The notes: generated from the letters alone by a model not told the origin. DNA of 64,000 nucleotides from Maccoyibacter sp900556645 (GCA_958349535.1 CATWDJ010000006.1:1-64000), one strand, 5' to 3'. Shown: positions 16,008 to 24,694, counted from the stretch's first letter. Numbers and translations: made by a program.

Positions 16008-16619
16008 ATGAATTGGAAAAAAGGATTATTGGTATTGCTGTTACTATTGGCGGCAGTTCCGTGTATGAAATATTATGAAGATAGGAAAATGCAGCAGGAA
16101 ATTGCGGAAAAAATTCTGCGTTTTCATGTGATTGCCAACAGCGACAGTCAGGAGGACCAGAGATTAAAATTGAAGGTACGGGATGCCGTGGGAGCTTATA
16201 TGCAGGAAGAAATGGAAGGAGTCTGTGATAAAGAGGGAGCAAAAGAAGTGGTAAATGCCGACTTGGAACAGATTGAAAAGGTGGCAAAACAGGTGATTGA
16301 AGAAGAGGGAAAAACATATACTGTCAACGCATGGATTGATGATGTGGATTTTCCGGTAAAGACCTATGGAACCTATTCTTTTCCGGCAGGAACCTATGAG
16401 GCGTTGGAGGTTGTTATCGGTGAAGGAGAAGGAAAAAACTGGTGGTGTGTTATGTATCCCAATATGTGTTTTCAGGGAAGTATGTATGAGGTGATTGATG
16501 AAGAGGCAGAAGAGTCTTTGCGGGAGGTGTTGACAGAGGAAGAATATCACTCTATCATAGAGGACGGTGATTATCAGGTGAAGTTTAAATATCTCACTTT
16601 TTTAAACGGTTTGTTTTAA
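16008..16619 (+). CDS. spoIIR: Stage II sporulation protein R
   Basis: The 203-residue product is SpoIIR, the forespore-made secreted signal that triggers SpoIIGA to process pro-sigma-E. One N-terminal transmembrane segment (KKGLLVLLLLLAAVPCM) is followed by the conserved ILRFHVIANSDSQEDQRLKLKVRDAVGAYM, VEIGEGEGKNWWCVMYP-like core (VVIGEGEGKNWWCVMYPNMC) and KFKYLTFLNG end. The start at 16008 follows AGAGGGAAG; an ATG at 15987 would consume that site. It lies directly after the gerA operon, giving a small sporulation cluster. Confidence 0.94.
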   Translation: MNWKKGLLVLLLLLAAVPCMKYYEDRKMQQEIAEKILRFHVIANSDSQEDQRLKLKVRDAVGAYMQEEMEGVCDKEGAKEVVNADLEQIEKVAKQVIEEEGKTYTVNAWIDDVDFPVKTYGTYSFPAGTYEALEVVIGEGEGKNWWCVMYPNMCFQGSMYEVIDEEAEESLREVLTEEEYHSIIEDGDYQVKFKYLTFLNGLF

Positions 16620-16703
16620 AAGAGGAATAGAGGAGCCTTACTTGAATATTTTGAGAAAAACAGTTAGAATAAGGACAATATAAGTTTATTTTGGAGAATA
16701 ATA

Positions 16704-17543
16704 ATGAACAGTTTAGAACATAGAGACATCTGCCATGCACCGATTGGAGTTTTTGATTCCGGTGTGGGAGGACTTACTGTTGCACGGGAGATTATGCGGC
16801 AGATACCCCAGGAGCGGATTGTATATTTTGGAGATACGGCAAGAGTGCCTTACGGAAGTAAATCCCAGGATACGATTATCAGGTATTCCAGACAGATTAT
16901 CCGTTTTTTGAAGACAAAGGGAGTAAAGGCTATTGTGGTTGCCTGTAATACAGCCAGTGCCTTTGCTTTGGAGACCATACGGCCGGAATTGGACATTCCC
17001 ATTATCGGAGTGGTAAAGCCGGGAGCGAAGGTGGCAGCCCTCAGTACTAAGAATGGAAAAATCGGGGTTATCGGTACGGAAGGTACCATTAAAAGTGAAA
17101 TCTATACCGAAACCATACATAAAGAAAACCGACAGGCACAGGTAATCGGAAAAGCCTGTCCTCTGTTTGTACCGTTGGTGGAGGAAGGGTGGATTAAAGA
17201 CCCTGTAACGATAGCGGTTGCCAACCGATATCTGGAACCTTTTAAGCAGTCGGATATCGATACGTTGATTCTGGGATGTACCCATTATCCGCTGTTGCGT
17301 TCTGCGGTAAGAGAGATTATGGGGGATTCCGTAAATCTGGTAAACCCTGCCTATGAGACTGCCGTAGAGTTAAAGCGGCTGTTGGAAGAACACCAAATTA
17401 TAAATGACGGAGAACACAGAGAGGGAGAGCTGAAATATCAGTTCTATGTCAGCGATGCAGCGGACAAATTTAAGCAGTTTGCAAATTCTATTCTGCCTTA
17501 TGATATTGAGAGTACCCAGTTGATTCCGATAGAGGAGTATTAA
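16704..17543 (+). CDS. murI: Glutamate racemase
   Basis: The 279-residue product interconverts L- and D-glutamate for peptidoglycan. Family motifs are all visible: PIGVFDSGVGGLTV, the catalytic cysteine segment VACNTASAFA (about residue 80), GVVKPGA, and the second catalytic cysteine in ILGCTHYPLL (about residue 191). Length is typical. It is followed 1 base later by the DUF1934 gene and then galU, so a cell-envelope transcription unit is likely. Confidence 0.97.
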   Translation: MNSLEHRDICHAPIGVFDSGVGGLTVAREIMRQIPQERIVYFGDTARVPYGSKSQDTIIRYSRQIIRFLKTKGVKAIVVACNTASAFALETIRPELDIPIIGVVKPGAKVAALSTKNGKIGVIGTEGTIKSEIYTETIHKENRQAQVIGKACPLFVPLVEEGWIKDPVTIAVANRYLEPFKQSDIDTLILGCTHYPLLRSAVREIMGDSVNLVNPAYETAVELKRLLEEHQIINDGEHREGELKYQFYVSDAADKFKQFANSILPYDIESTQLIPIEEY

Positions 17544-17544
17544 G

Positions 17545-17994
17545 ATGACAAAAGATGTATTGCTGACAATCAGCGGTTTGCAGTTTGCACAGGATATGGA
17601 TGCGGAGCCCATCCAGATTGTAACTGCGGGAAGCTATTATAAGAAAAACGGAAAACATTATGTAGTATATGAAGAGGTAATGGAGGGGTTTGAGGGAACC
17701 ACCAAAAATCTGATAAAGATGTCAGAGGATTATCTGGATATTACCAAAAAAGGAGTGGCAAATGTCCATATGGTTTTTGAAAAGGACAAAAAGAATGTTA
17801 CTTATTATGAGACTCCATATGGAATGCTTCTGATTGGAATTGATGCGGAGGAGATACACATTGAAGAGTCGGAGGACAATATCCATGTGGATGTCCGGTA
17901 TGATTTGGAGGCAAATTACGAGCATTTGGCAGCTTGCAGAATCCAAATGAACATTCAATCCAAAGAGGCAAAGAATTTTACTTTACAGTCGTAG
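17545..17994 (+). CDS. DUF1934 (YwiB-like) protein
   Basis: The 149-residue product matches the DUF1934/YwiB family, a small beta-barrel of lipocalin-like fold often encoded near murI or argS in Firmicutes. Segments such as DVLLTISGLQ, ASYYKKNGKHYVVYEE-like text, TTKNLIKMSEDYLDI, MVFEKDKKNVTYYETPYG and DVRYDLEANYEHLAACRIQMNI support this. Function is unknown. It follows murI by a single base and is followed 11 bases later by galU. Confidence 0.82.
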   Translation: MTKDVLLTISGLQFAQDMDAEPIQIVTAGSYYKKNGKHYVVYEEVMEGFEGTTKNLIKMSEDYLDITKKGVANVHMVFEKDKKNVTYYETPYGMLLIGIDAEEIHIEESEDNIHVDVRYDLEANYEHLAACRIQMNIQSKEAKNFTLQS

Positions 17995-18005
17995 GAGGAG
18001 AAGAA

Positions 18006-18896
18006 ATGAGGGTACGCAAAGCAATTATTCCGGCAGCAGGGCTGGGAACCAGATTTTTGCCTGCAACCAAGGCACAGCCCAAGGAAATGCTGCCAATCGT
18101 GGATAAGCCGACGATTCAGTACATTATTGAAGAAGCGGTAGCAGCAGGAATTGAAGATATTATTATTATTACAGGAAGAAGCAAACGTTCCATAGAGGAT
18201 CACTTTGACCGTTCTATCGAATTGGAACTGGAATTGGAGAGAAGCGGAAAAGGGGAATCTCTAAAAATGGTTCGGGAGATTGCGGATATGGCAAATGTCC
18301 ATTATATCCGTCAGAAAGAACCGAGAGGACTGGGACACGCAGTTCTGGTGGCAAAACAGTTTATCGGAAATGAGCCTTTTGCGGTTTTGCTGGGAGATGA
18401 TGTGGTGGTATCCAAACAGCCTTGTATCGGACAGATGATGGAGCAATTCGACAAGTATCAATCCAGTATACTGGGAGTTCAGACCGTTCCCAGGGAAATG
18501 GTAAATAAATACGGGATCATCGATGGTGTTCCGGTGAAAGAGCGGCTTTATCAGGTAAAGGATATGGTGGAGAAGCCTCCGGTAGAGAAAGCTCCTTCCG
18601 AAGTAGCGGTTTTGGGAAGATATATTATTACACCGGAAATTTTTGAGTATCTGGAAACTCAGGGAGCAGGATGTGGCGGAGAAATCCAGTTGACAGATGC
18701 CTTGAAACGTCTGGCGAAGGATCAGACCGTATATGCTTATGATTTTAAAGGACATCGCTATGATGTGGGAAGCAAGACCGGATTTTTGCAGGCCAATATT
18801 GAATTTGCACTGCGAAATGATGAATTGAAGGAAGAAATGAAATCCTATCTGGACAAGCTCCATGGAAACATGGATGAAATGCTGAGATATGAATAA
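18006..18896 (+). CDS. galU: UTP-glucose-1-phosphate uridylyltransferase
   Basis: The 296-residue product makes UDP-glucose for cell-wall and exopolysaccharide precursors and for the Leloir pathway. The nucleotidyltransferase signature AAGLGTRFLPATKAQPKEMLPI is at the N terminus, with IVDKPTIQYIIEEAV, ITGRSKRSIEDHFD, AVLLGDDVV, VEKPP and GGEIQLTDAL following. Start 18006 is selected by GGAGGAGAAG just upstream; a longer in-frame reading from 17934 overlaps the previous gene. It could support the galT/galK locus at 42-45 kb. Confidence 0.96.
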   Translation: MRVRKAIIPAAGLGTRFLPATKAQPKEMLPIVDKPTIQYIIEEAVAAGIEDIIIITGRSKRSIEDHFDRSIELELELERSGKGESLKMVREIADMANVHYIRQKEPRGLGHAVLVAKQFIGNEPFAVLLGDDVVVSKQPCIGQMMEQFDKYQSSILGVQTVPREMVNKYGIIDGVPVKERLYQVKDMVEKPPVEKAPSEVAVLGRYIITPEIFEYLETQGAGCGGEIQLTDALKRLAKDQTVYAYDFKGHRYDVGSKTGFLQANIEFALRNDELKEEMKSYLDKLHGNMDEMLRYE

Positions 18897-18899
18897 AAA

Positions 18900-18939
18900 A
18901 CAAGCTGCTGTGAAGAAAACTTCAAAGCAGCTTGTCTTT
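18900..18939. terminator. Bidirectional intrinsic terminator
   Basis: A 10-bp stem (18900-18909 with 18926-18935), extended by an inner 5-bp stem (18911-18915 with 18920-18924) around an AAAA loop, is flanked by A and T runs. It separates galU from the convergent gene whose stop codon lies at 18938-18940. Confidence 0.92.
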
Positions 18940-19375
18940 ATTTGTTGCGTTTAAATAAGCCCTTTTTCTTTTTTTCCTGAGGTTCCAAAGGACCACGAAG
19001 TCCTTTTACTTCCGTGATATAAAGTCCGCTTACCACAGCCTTTACCTCTTTTTTTACCGGAATGTTGTCATAGATAGAAGCGTCGCAGATAAAGGTCATA
19101 ACCTTTGGTCCGATTTTGGCTTTTACAATCGGCACCTTGGAGTTACGGAGCAGTGCATTTGACTGTTCGAGTACGATAGTTGGTAAACCGGAATCCTTTA
19201 ATCTCATACGTTTCTTGTCTATGATTAACATTGATACCGTCTGTGCCGTAGCGGCTAACTGTTCGTTCTGTTCTTCCTGACGCTTCTGTGCCTTCTTACC
19301 CATGAAATACATGGCAATGGTAAAGGCTAAAAGAGCAACCGCAATAACGATTAATACAATTGTAAGTGCGTTCAC
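18938..19375 (-). CDS. Small membrane-anchored protein of unknown function
   Basis: The 145-residue product has one N-terminal transmembrane helix (LTIVLIVIAVALLAFTIAMYFM), a short charged Glu/Gln-rich linker, then a soluble domain of about 90 residues (MLIIDKKRMRLKDSGLPTIVLEQ; VPIVKAKIGPKVMTFICDASIYDNIPVKKEVKAVVSGLYITEVKGLRG) and a Lys-rich tail. The soluble part would face the cytoplasm if the N terminus is outside. I know of similar proteins in Lachnospiraceae only as hypothetical. It is transcribed alone, divergently from the lipoprotein gene. Confidence 0.78.
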   Translation of the reverse strand: MNALTIVLIVIAVALLAFTIAMYFMGKKAQKRQEEQNEQLAATAQTVSMLIIDKKRMRLKDSGLPTIVLEQSNALLRNSKVPIVKAKIGPKVMTFICDASIYDNIPVKKEVKAVVSGLYITEVKGLRGPLEPQEKKKKGLFKRNK

Positions 19376-19476
19376 GATAGATACCTCCCTTTTCTTACAT
19401 ACGAATTACATTGTATCATTGATTTTCAGAAAAAGCAATATGAGAAATCTTTGTTAAATTTAAGGTAAGACTCTTT

Positions 19477-19493
19477 TATTTCCGTCGGAAATA
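19477..19493. promoter_or_regulatory. 17-bp palindrome, possible operator
   Basis: TATTTCCG and CGGAAATA are separated by one base. The palindrome sits about 55 bases before the start of the trigger-factor-like lipoprotein gene, where a promoter should be. No cognate regulator is identified. Confidence 0.4.
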
Positions 19494-19549
19494 TGGTATC
19501 TTTAATACTTATGAAGGCATATTGATTGTCAAAGAGAAAGGAAAGAATT

Positions 19550-20683
19550 ATGAGAAAAAAAATCATGGCATTTTTCTTGTGTATGTGTACAGCAGTAACC
19601 TTATTCGGATGCGGAAGTACCAAGGCAAGTGAATTAGTCAAACTGGGAGATTACGACAAGCTGGAGGTAGAGGTAGATAAGGTTTATGAAGTGACAGACA
19701 GCAGTGTACAGGAGATGATGGAAGCTTACTTCCTCAGTGTACCGGAGTATACGACAGATGAAAGCAAAACCGTAGTAGCTGACGGTGATATTGCAAATAT
19801 CGATTATGAAGGAACCAAGGATGGGGAAGCCTTTGACGGAGGTTCCGCAGAGGGCTATAATCTGGAGATTGGTTCCGGCACTTTCATTGAAGGATTCGAG
19901 GAAGGATTAATCGGAGTGGGCGTAGGAGAAGAAAAAGACTTGAATTTGACCTTCCCGGAAGATTACGGCAACAGCGATTTGGCAGGTCAGGAAGTGGTGT
20001 TCCATGTAACCGTGAACTCCATTCAGAGTGAATCTTACCCGACCTATGACACCATTACCGATGACTATGTCAAAGAGAATTATAGTACGTATTATGGTGT
20101 AAATACCGTGGATGAGCTGAAGGATTATATTGAAGAATATCTGGAGGGTAACAGAGATGCCGTTGTGGGAGAAGCTTTAACAGAGAAGTTAAAAGAAACT
20201 TCTGAGATAAAAGACATTCCAGATGATTTAATGAAAGAGCGTACCGAAGAACTGAAATCCTACTATAAAGGTCTGGCAAAAGATCAGAATATGGAATTTA
20301 AAGATTTCTTATCCGACAACTATGGAATGACTGAGGATGAATTCAATGAAGAGATTGATGAATTGATGCCGGATTATATCAAGAGTGATTTGGTATGGGA
20401 AGCGGTTGCTGAAAAAGAGGGAATCAAAGCCAAAGGTGATGATTACGATTCTTTTGTGACCAAGATGATGGACAGCTTAGGATTTGATACAAAAAAAGAG
20501 ATGTTGGAGATATATCCTGAGACAATGGTAAAGAGAATGTTTATTGAACAGGAAGCAAAAGATAAGCTGATAGATAAGGTAAAAATCAAATATGTGGATT
20601 CTGCTGAACTGGAAGATACAGATGCAGAAACAAATGCAGATACCACAGAGGATGCAACAGAAGATACTTCTGGGGAAGAATAA
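19550..20683 (+). CDS. Trigger-factor-like FKBP prolyl isomerase lipoprotein
   Basis: The 377-residue product has a lipoprotein signal peptide (MRKKIMAFFLCMCTAVTLFGC, lipobox LFGC) and so is an extracytoplasmic lipoprotein. It then shows an FKBP-type PPIase domain (VADGDIANIDYEGTKDGEAFDGGSA; SGTFIEGFEEGLIGVGVGEEKDLNLTFPEDYG; AGQEVVFHVTVNSI) and a C-terminal helical region resembling the trigger factor chaperone domain. The N-terminal ribosome-binding domain of true trigger factor is absent. It probably folds secreted proteins. The tail is acidic (DTDAETNADTTEDATEDT). GAAAGGAAAG precedes the chosen ATG; an in-frame 19526 start adds residues ahead of the signal. Confidence 0.88.
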   Translation: MRKKIMAFFLCMCTAVTLFGCGSTKASELVKLGDYDKLEVEVDKVYEVTDSSVQEMMEAYFLSVPEYTTDESKTVVADGDIANIDYEGTKDGEAFDGGSAEGYNLEIGSGTFIEGFEEGLIGVGVGEEKDLNLTFPEDYGNSDLAGQEVVFHVTVNSIQSESYPTYDTITDDYVKENYSTYYGVNTVDELKDYIEEYLEGNRDAVVGEALTEKLKETSEIKDIPDDLMKERTEELKSYYKGLAKDQNMEFKDFLSDNYGMTEDEFNEEIDELMPDYIKSDLVWEAVAEKEGIKAKGDDYDSFVTKMMDSLGFDTKKEMLEIYPETMVKRMFIEQEAKDKLIDKVKIKYVDSAELEDTDAETNADTTEDATEDTSGEE

Positions 20684-20705
20684 AAGAAGGTAAGGGGATT
20701 TAGAT

Positions 20706-22097
20706 ATGGAACTGGTTAATATTCGCGATTTGTATCGCAGACAGGAAGATTTTATCGAGCAGACCATAACCGTTGGTGGATGGGTGCGAAGCATCCGAAG
20801 CTCCAAGAATTTTGGATTTATTGTAGTAAATGACGGAACGTTTTTTGAGCCATTGCAGGTGGTATACTCCGATGTGTTGGAGAATTTTGCAGAGGTGGAG
20901 AAACTGAATGTGGGAGCTGCCATTATCGTAAAGGGAAAATTAGTTGCAACACCACAGGCAAAGCAGCCTTTTGAGATTCAGGCAGAGGAGGTTCTGATAG
21001 AGGGAGAGTCTGCACCGGATTACCCGCTTCAGAAAAAGAGACACAGCTTTGAGTATCTGCGGACCATTTCTCATCTGCGTCCGAGAACCAATACCTTTGA
21101 GGCAGTTTTCAGAGTACGTTCTTTGATTGCCTATGCAATCCACAAATTTTTCCAAGAGAGAGATTTTGTGTATGTACACACTCCGCTGATTACAGGCAGT
21201 GACTGCGAGGGTGCCGGAGAGATGTTCAAGGTTACCACATTAGATTTGGAGAATGTACCGAAGAACGAAGAGGGACAGGTGGATTATGGCAAAGATTTCT
21301 TTAACAAGCCGACAAACTTAACGGTAAGCGGTCAGTTGAACGGTGAGACCTATGCCATGGCATTTAAGAATATCTATACCTTTGGACCGACCTTCCGTGC
21401 GGAGAATTCCAACACCACCCGTCATGCGGCGGAGTTCTGGATGATTGAGCCGGAGATTGCCTTTGCGGATTTAAAAGATGATATGATGTTGGCAGAGAGT
21501 ATGCTGAAATATATTATCCGCTATGTATTGGAGAACGCACCGGAGGAAATGAATTTCTTTAACAGCTTTGTGGATAAAGGTCTGTTGGAGCGTTTAAATC
21601 ATGTGTTAAACTCCGATTTCGGACATGTCACTTATACAGAGGCCATCGAGATTTTGGAGAAAAATAACGACAATTTTGAATACAAGGTTTCCTGGGGATG
21701 TGACTTGCAGACAGAGCATGAGCGTTATCTGACAGAGGAAGTATTCAAACGTCCGGTCTTTGTAACGGATTATCCAAAGGAAATCAAAGCATTCTATATG
21801 AAATTGAATGAGGATGGAAAAACTGTTGCAGCTATGGACTGTCTGGTACCGGGAATCGGCGAGATTATCGGAGGAAGCCAGAGGGAAGATGACTATGACA
21901 AGCTGTTGGCAAGAATCAAAGAGCTGGGTCTGAATGAGGAGGATTATGATTTCTATTTAGACCTTCGGAAATATGGTTCTGCTCGTCATGCCGGATTCGG
22001 TCTGGGCTTTGAACGCTGCGTGATGTATCTCACCGGAATGAGCAATATCCGTGATGTGATTCCATTCCCGAGAACTGTAAATAATTGCGAATTATAG
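20706..22097 (+). CDS. asnS: Asparaginyl-tRNA synthetase
   Basis: The 463-residue product is a class IIb aminoacyl-tRNA synthetase. An N-terminal OB-fold anticodon domain (TITVGGWVRSIRSSKNFGFIVVNDG) is followed by the catalytic core with motif 2 (FGPTFRAENSNTTRHAAEFWMIEPE) and motif 3 (GLGFERCVMYLTGMSNIRDVIPFPR). The FRAENSNTTRH sequence discriminates AsnRS from AspRS. It starts 22 bases after the lipoprotein gene. Its terminator forms part of the 88-bp repeat that bounds the next islet. Confidence 0.97.
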   Translation: MELVNIRDLYRRQEDFIEQTITVGGWVRSIRSSKNFGFIVVNDGTFFEPLQVVYSDVLENFAEVEKLNVGAAIIVKGKLVATPQAKQPFEIQAEEVLIEGESAPDYPLQKKRHSFEYLRTISHLRPRTNTFEAVFRVRSLIAYAIHKFFQERDFVYVHTPLITGSDCEGAGEMFKVTTLDLENVPKNEEGQVDYGKDFFNKPTNLTVSGQLNGETYAMAFKNIYTFGPTFRAENSNTTRHAAEFWMIEPEIAFADLKDDMMLAESMLKYIIRYVLENAPEEMNFFNSFVDKGLLERLNHVLNSDFGHVTYTEAIEILEKNNDNFEYKVSWGCDLQTEHERYLTEEVFKRPVFVTDYPKEIKAFYMKLNEDGKTVAAMDCLVPGIGEIIGGSQREDDYDKLLARIKELGLNEEDYDFYLDLRKYGSARHAGFGLGFERCVMYLTGMSNIRDVIPFPRTVNNCEL

Positions 22098-22106
22098 AAA
22101 TATGTA

Positions 22107-22194
22107 AAATTGCAGGATGTCTGAAAGGGCATCCTGTTTTTATATATATGGGAATGGCATGAGGCTAATTAATTTAATATTGAATATAATTTAC
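22107..22194 (+). repeat. Left copy of 88-bp direct repeat (contains asnS terminator)
   Basis: These 88 bases recur at 23657-23744 with only three mismatches, in the same orientation, 1550 bases away. The repeat contains a hairpin (22113-22119 with 22130-22136) followed by TTTTT, which is the asnS terminator. The pair brackets the AlbA_2-type gene, as expected if that gene entered by recombination duplicating the end of asnS. Confidence 0.9.
22113..22141 (+). terminator. asnS intrinsic terminator
   Basis: CAGGATG (22113-22119) pairs with CATCCTG (22130-22136), followed by five T residues. The same structure is present in the second repeat copy at 23663-23691. Confidence 0.75.
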
Positions 22195-22251
22195 GATAAT
22201 AATATAATGAGTTAATAAATATATTGTCTTATTTAGAAAGAGGGTGAACAG

Positions 22252-23400
22252 TTGAATTTAGGACAAGAAACGGAGACTTTAGAATTTAAAAAATCGACAG
22301 GTGAATTAAAAGAGGCAATGAATTCTATCTGTGCTATTTTAAATAAACATCAGAACGGAGAGCTATATTTTGGAATAAAATCGGACGGAACACCGATTGG
22401 TCAGGTTGTTACAGAAGAGTCGTTGCGTGAAGTTAGTCAAAAAATCAAAAATTTTATTGAACCACAAATATATCCGGAAATTAATAAAGTAATTATTGAT
22501 GGAAGAGAGTGTATCCATGTAAAGTTTGAAGGTAATCAAGTTCCCTATTTTGCATATGGAGTTGCAAGGATTCGTGTAGCAGATGAAGATTTGGTGTTAT
22601 CTCCACAAGAATTAGCAGAATATATTCCTAAAAGTGAGCGTGAAGAAAATCGTTGGGAAAATTTGATTTCCAATAAAATAATAGATGATATTGATGAAGA
22701 ACTTTTGAAAAAATATACAAATCAAGCCCATGAAGTTGGGCGAATTGCAATTGATTATACGGATAAGAAAACAGTATTGAATCAATTGGAACTGTCAGAA
22801 GGAAATCGGTTGCTCAATGCTGGTAAGGTGCTTTTTGCAGATGATTTAATTCAAGATATTCAGATGGCAATATTTGCAATAGATGAAAGAGTAACTTTTA
22901 ATGATATTCAAAGACACCATGGACCGGTACTCAAGCTTGTTGATATAGCAGAAAGTTATATTAAAAGTAATATTCATTGGCGAGTAGAATTTACAGGTTC
23001 ATTACAACGTACAGAAATTCCGGAAATTCCGATAGCTGCCATAAGAGAAGCTTTATTAAATTCGTTTTGTCATAAAGATTATTCGACTGGACAAAGTAAC
23101 GAAGTTGCTATATATAAAGATAGAGTTGAAATCTATAATCCGGGAGCTTTTCCGGAGGGATTTGAACCGCAGGATTTTATTGAAAGACCGGAGAGACCAA
23201 TCCGTAGGAACCCCAAAATAGCAAGAATATTGTATTATTTGAAGGATATAGAAAGCTTTGGTACCGGTTTAAAGCGTATTGCAGATGCTTGTGATGCGTT
23301 TGATGTCAGATACGAATTTAAAAAAATGAAATCAGGATTTGTTGTTTGTTTTTATCGGTCAGAAGGAATAAATGAAAAAAGTACGGATAAATATGGATAA
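22252..23400 (+). CDS. AlbA_2/AAA_4-type putative transcriptional regulator (likely 3' frameshift)
   Basis: The 382-residue product opens with an AlbA_2 (Divergent AAA_4, Schlafen-like) domain: ETETLEFKKSTGELKEAMNSICAILN, GELYFGIKSDGTPIGQ, RVADEDLVLSPQEL. It continues with a HATPase_c_4-type ATP-binding domain (AIREALLNSFCHKDYS; VEIYNPGAFPEGF; NPKIARILYYLKDIESFGTGLKRI). Such proteins normally end in a winged helix, here encoded in the next frame (23372-23587). Removing one A from the six-A run at 23375-23380 fuses both into NEKVRINMDKLNASQQ. The start is TTG at 22252 after AGAGGGTG. The gene is AT-rich relative to asnS and is flanked by 88-bp direct repeats. Confidence 0.82.
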   Translation: MNLGQETETLEFKKSTGELKEAMNSICAILNKHQNGELYFGIKSDGTPIGQVVTEESLREVSQKIKNFIEPQIYPEINKVIIDGRECIHVKFEGNQVPYFAYGVARIRVADEDLVLSPQELAEYIPKSEREENRWENLISNKIIDDIDEELLKKYTNQAHEVGRIAIDYTDKKTVLNQLELSEGNRLLNAGKVLFADDLIQDIQMAIFAIDERVTFNDIQRHHGPVLKLVDIAESYIKSNIHWRVEFTGSLQRTEIPEIPIAAIREALLNSFCHKDYSTGQSNEVAIYKDRVEIYNPGAFPEGFEPQDFIERPERPIRRNPKIARILYYLKDIESFGTGLKRIADACDAFDVRYEFKKMKSGFVVCFYRSEGINEKSTDKYG

Positions 23401-23587
23401 ACTGAATGCATCACAACAAAAGATAGTAGAATATATTATTGAAAATAATAGAATCACTAATAGACAGATTCAGGAATTATTGGGAATTAAAGACTCACGT
23501 GCTTTAAAAATCATGAAAGAGCTAATAGAATTAGGAGTTGTAGAAAGGCAGGGGAAATTAAAAGGGAGTTATTATGTGTTGAAATAG
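23372..23587 (+). CDS. Winged-helix fragment, probable C terminus of the preceding gene
   Basis: The 71-residue reading INMDKLNASQQKIVEYIIEN, NRITNRQIQELLG, SRALKIMKELIELGVVERQGK is a typical winged-helix domain of the kind fused to AlbA_2/HATPase regulators. It overlaps the end of that gene in the +1 frame at a run of six A residues. It is either a frameshifted C terminus (favoured) or a separate, translationally coupled small protein; no convincing ribosome binding site is placed for its ATG. Confidence 0.65.
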   Translation: MKKVRINMDKLNASQQKIVEYIIENNRITNRQIQELLGIKDSRALKIMKELIELGVVERQGKLKGSYYVLK

Positions 23588-23656
23588 CGAGTAAATTGTT
23601 AAAAAAATTCTTAATGAAAGCAGAGTGGAATCGTATATAAAAAGATAGGGATAGAT

Positions 23657-23744
23657 AAATTACAGGATGTCTGAAAAGGCATCCTGTTTTTATATATATG
23701 GAAATGGCATGAGGCTAATTAATTTAATATTGAATATAATTTAC
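23657..23744 (+). repeat. Right copy of 88-bp direct repeat
   Basis: Near-identical to 22107-22194 (three substitutions). It again contains the hairpin-plus-T-run terminator, which would end the AlbA_2 gene transcript. It defines the right boundary of the islet. Confidence 0.9.
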
Positions 23745-23768
23745 TGTTATGATATAAAGTTTATGAAA

Positions 23769-24584
23769 TTAGGCATTCAAGATAAATTTATGGATAATTT
23801 CAGCTACGCCGCTTTCGTTATTATCGTGTTCTGTAATATAGTCTGCTGATGCACGAACATCTTCTGGAGCATTTTTCATAGCAACACCTACATGGGCAGC
23901 CTTTAGCATGGATATGTCATTCATCCCATCGCCCACAGCAACAGAATTTTCTAACGAGATATCTAATATTTTGCATAGTTTTTTTAATCCGTTACCCTTG
24001 CTAGTGCCTTTTAAAACAACCTCAAGTAATCCATCGCCGGAGAAAAAAGAATCTACAATATTACTTTCTGTTCGTAAGATTTCTTTTTTCATGTTTTCTA
24101 AGGACATATGGTTATCATAATCCAAAAGAAGAAGTTTAGAAGGACCCTCTCCTAAAGTTTCAGTGACATCACTCATTAGTTTGTAATCACAAACCATTTC
24201 GTTACAGTAGCGTTTTAACTCTTTGGTCACATATCGGGTAATAACATATTGATCATCATAGGTATGTACATGGATATGATTCTTTTCACAAAGAGAAAAA
24301 ATTCTATTAACAGCATCTATGGGAATTCTATTTTTATAAAGAGTTTTTTTATGATAGGAATCATATATTTCTGCACCATTGAATGCAATCAGATAGCATC
24401 CGTCAAAAGTCAGGTGTAGTAGATTTGCTTGGTGAATAGCACTGGGAAGAGACCTGCCGGTCGTGAGAACAATCTTGTGACCGGAAGCAGTTAATTTTTG
24501 GATAGCTTGGCGATTTTGGGATGAAATCTGTTTTTTGTCATTTAAAAGTGTACCATCTAGATCCGTAAAAAAAATTTTTTGCAT
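23769..24584 (-). CDS. HAD hydrolase, Cof-like subfamily
   Basis: The 271-residue product is a Cof-type (IIB) HAD phosphatase. Motif I is FFTDLDGTLLND at the N terminus, motif II LTTGRS, motif III lysine in GTSKGNGLKKLC, and motif IV VGDGMNDISMLKAAHVGVAMKNA. These enzymes dephosphorylate sugar phosphates and related metabolites. It is divergent from the sugar operon starting near 24.7 kb and shares its AT-rich composition, so it may remove toxic phosphorylated intermediates of that pathway; this is inference. A TATAAT-like box lies upstream on the minus strand near 24640. Confidence 0.9.
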   Translation of the reverse strand: MQKIFFTDLDGTLLNDKKQISSQNRQAIQKLTASGHKIVLTTGRSLPSAIHQANLLHLTFDGCYLIAFNGAEIYDSYHKKTLYKNRIPIDAVNRIFSLCEKNHIHVHTYDDQYVITRYVTKELKRYCNEMVCDYKLMSDVTETLGEGPSKLLLLDYDNHMSLENMKKEILRTESNIVDSFFSGDGLLEVVLKGTSKGNGLKKLCKILDISLENSVAVGDGMNDISMLKAAHVGVAMKNAPEDVRASADYITEHDNNESGVAEIIHKFILNA

Positions 24585-24694
24585 AGTGTATTTCTCCTTT
24601 TGTTAATCTTTTGTTAAGCTCCATAAGTAAAAACATTATAACATACTTTATATTTTTGGGAAAAAAAATAATAATGTAATAAATAAAAAAGATG

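Noticed and set aside
23372..23382. Programmed -1 frameshift at the A-AAA-AAG run in the AlbA_2 gene
   Set aside because: The winged helix is in the +1 frame relative to the upstream gene, so a -1 slip would not join them; a one-base length error fits better.
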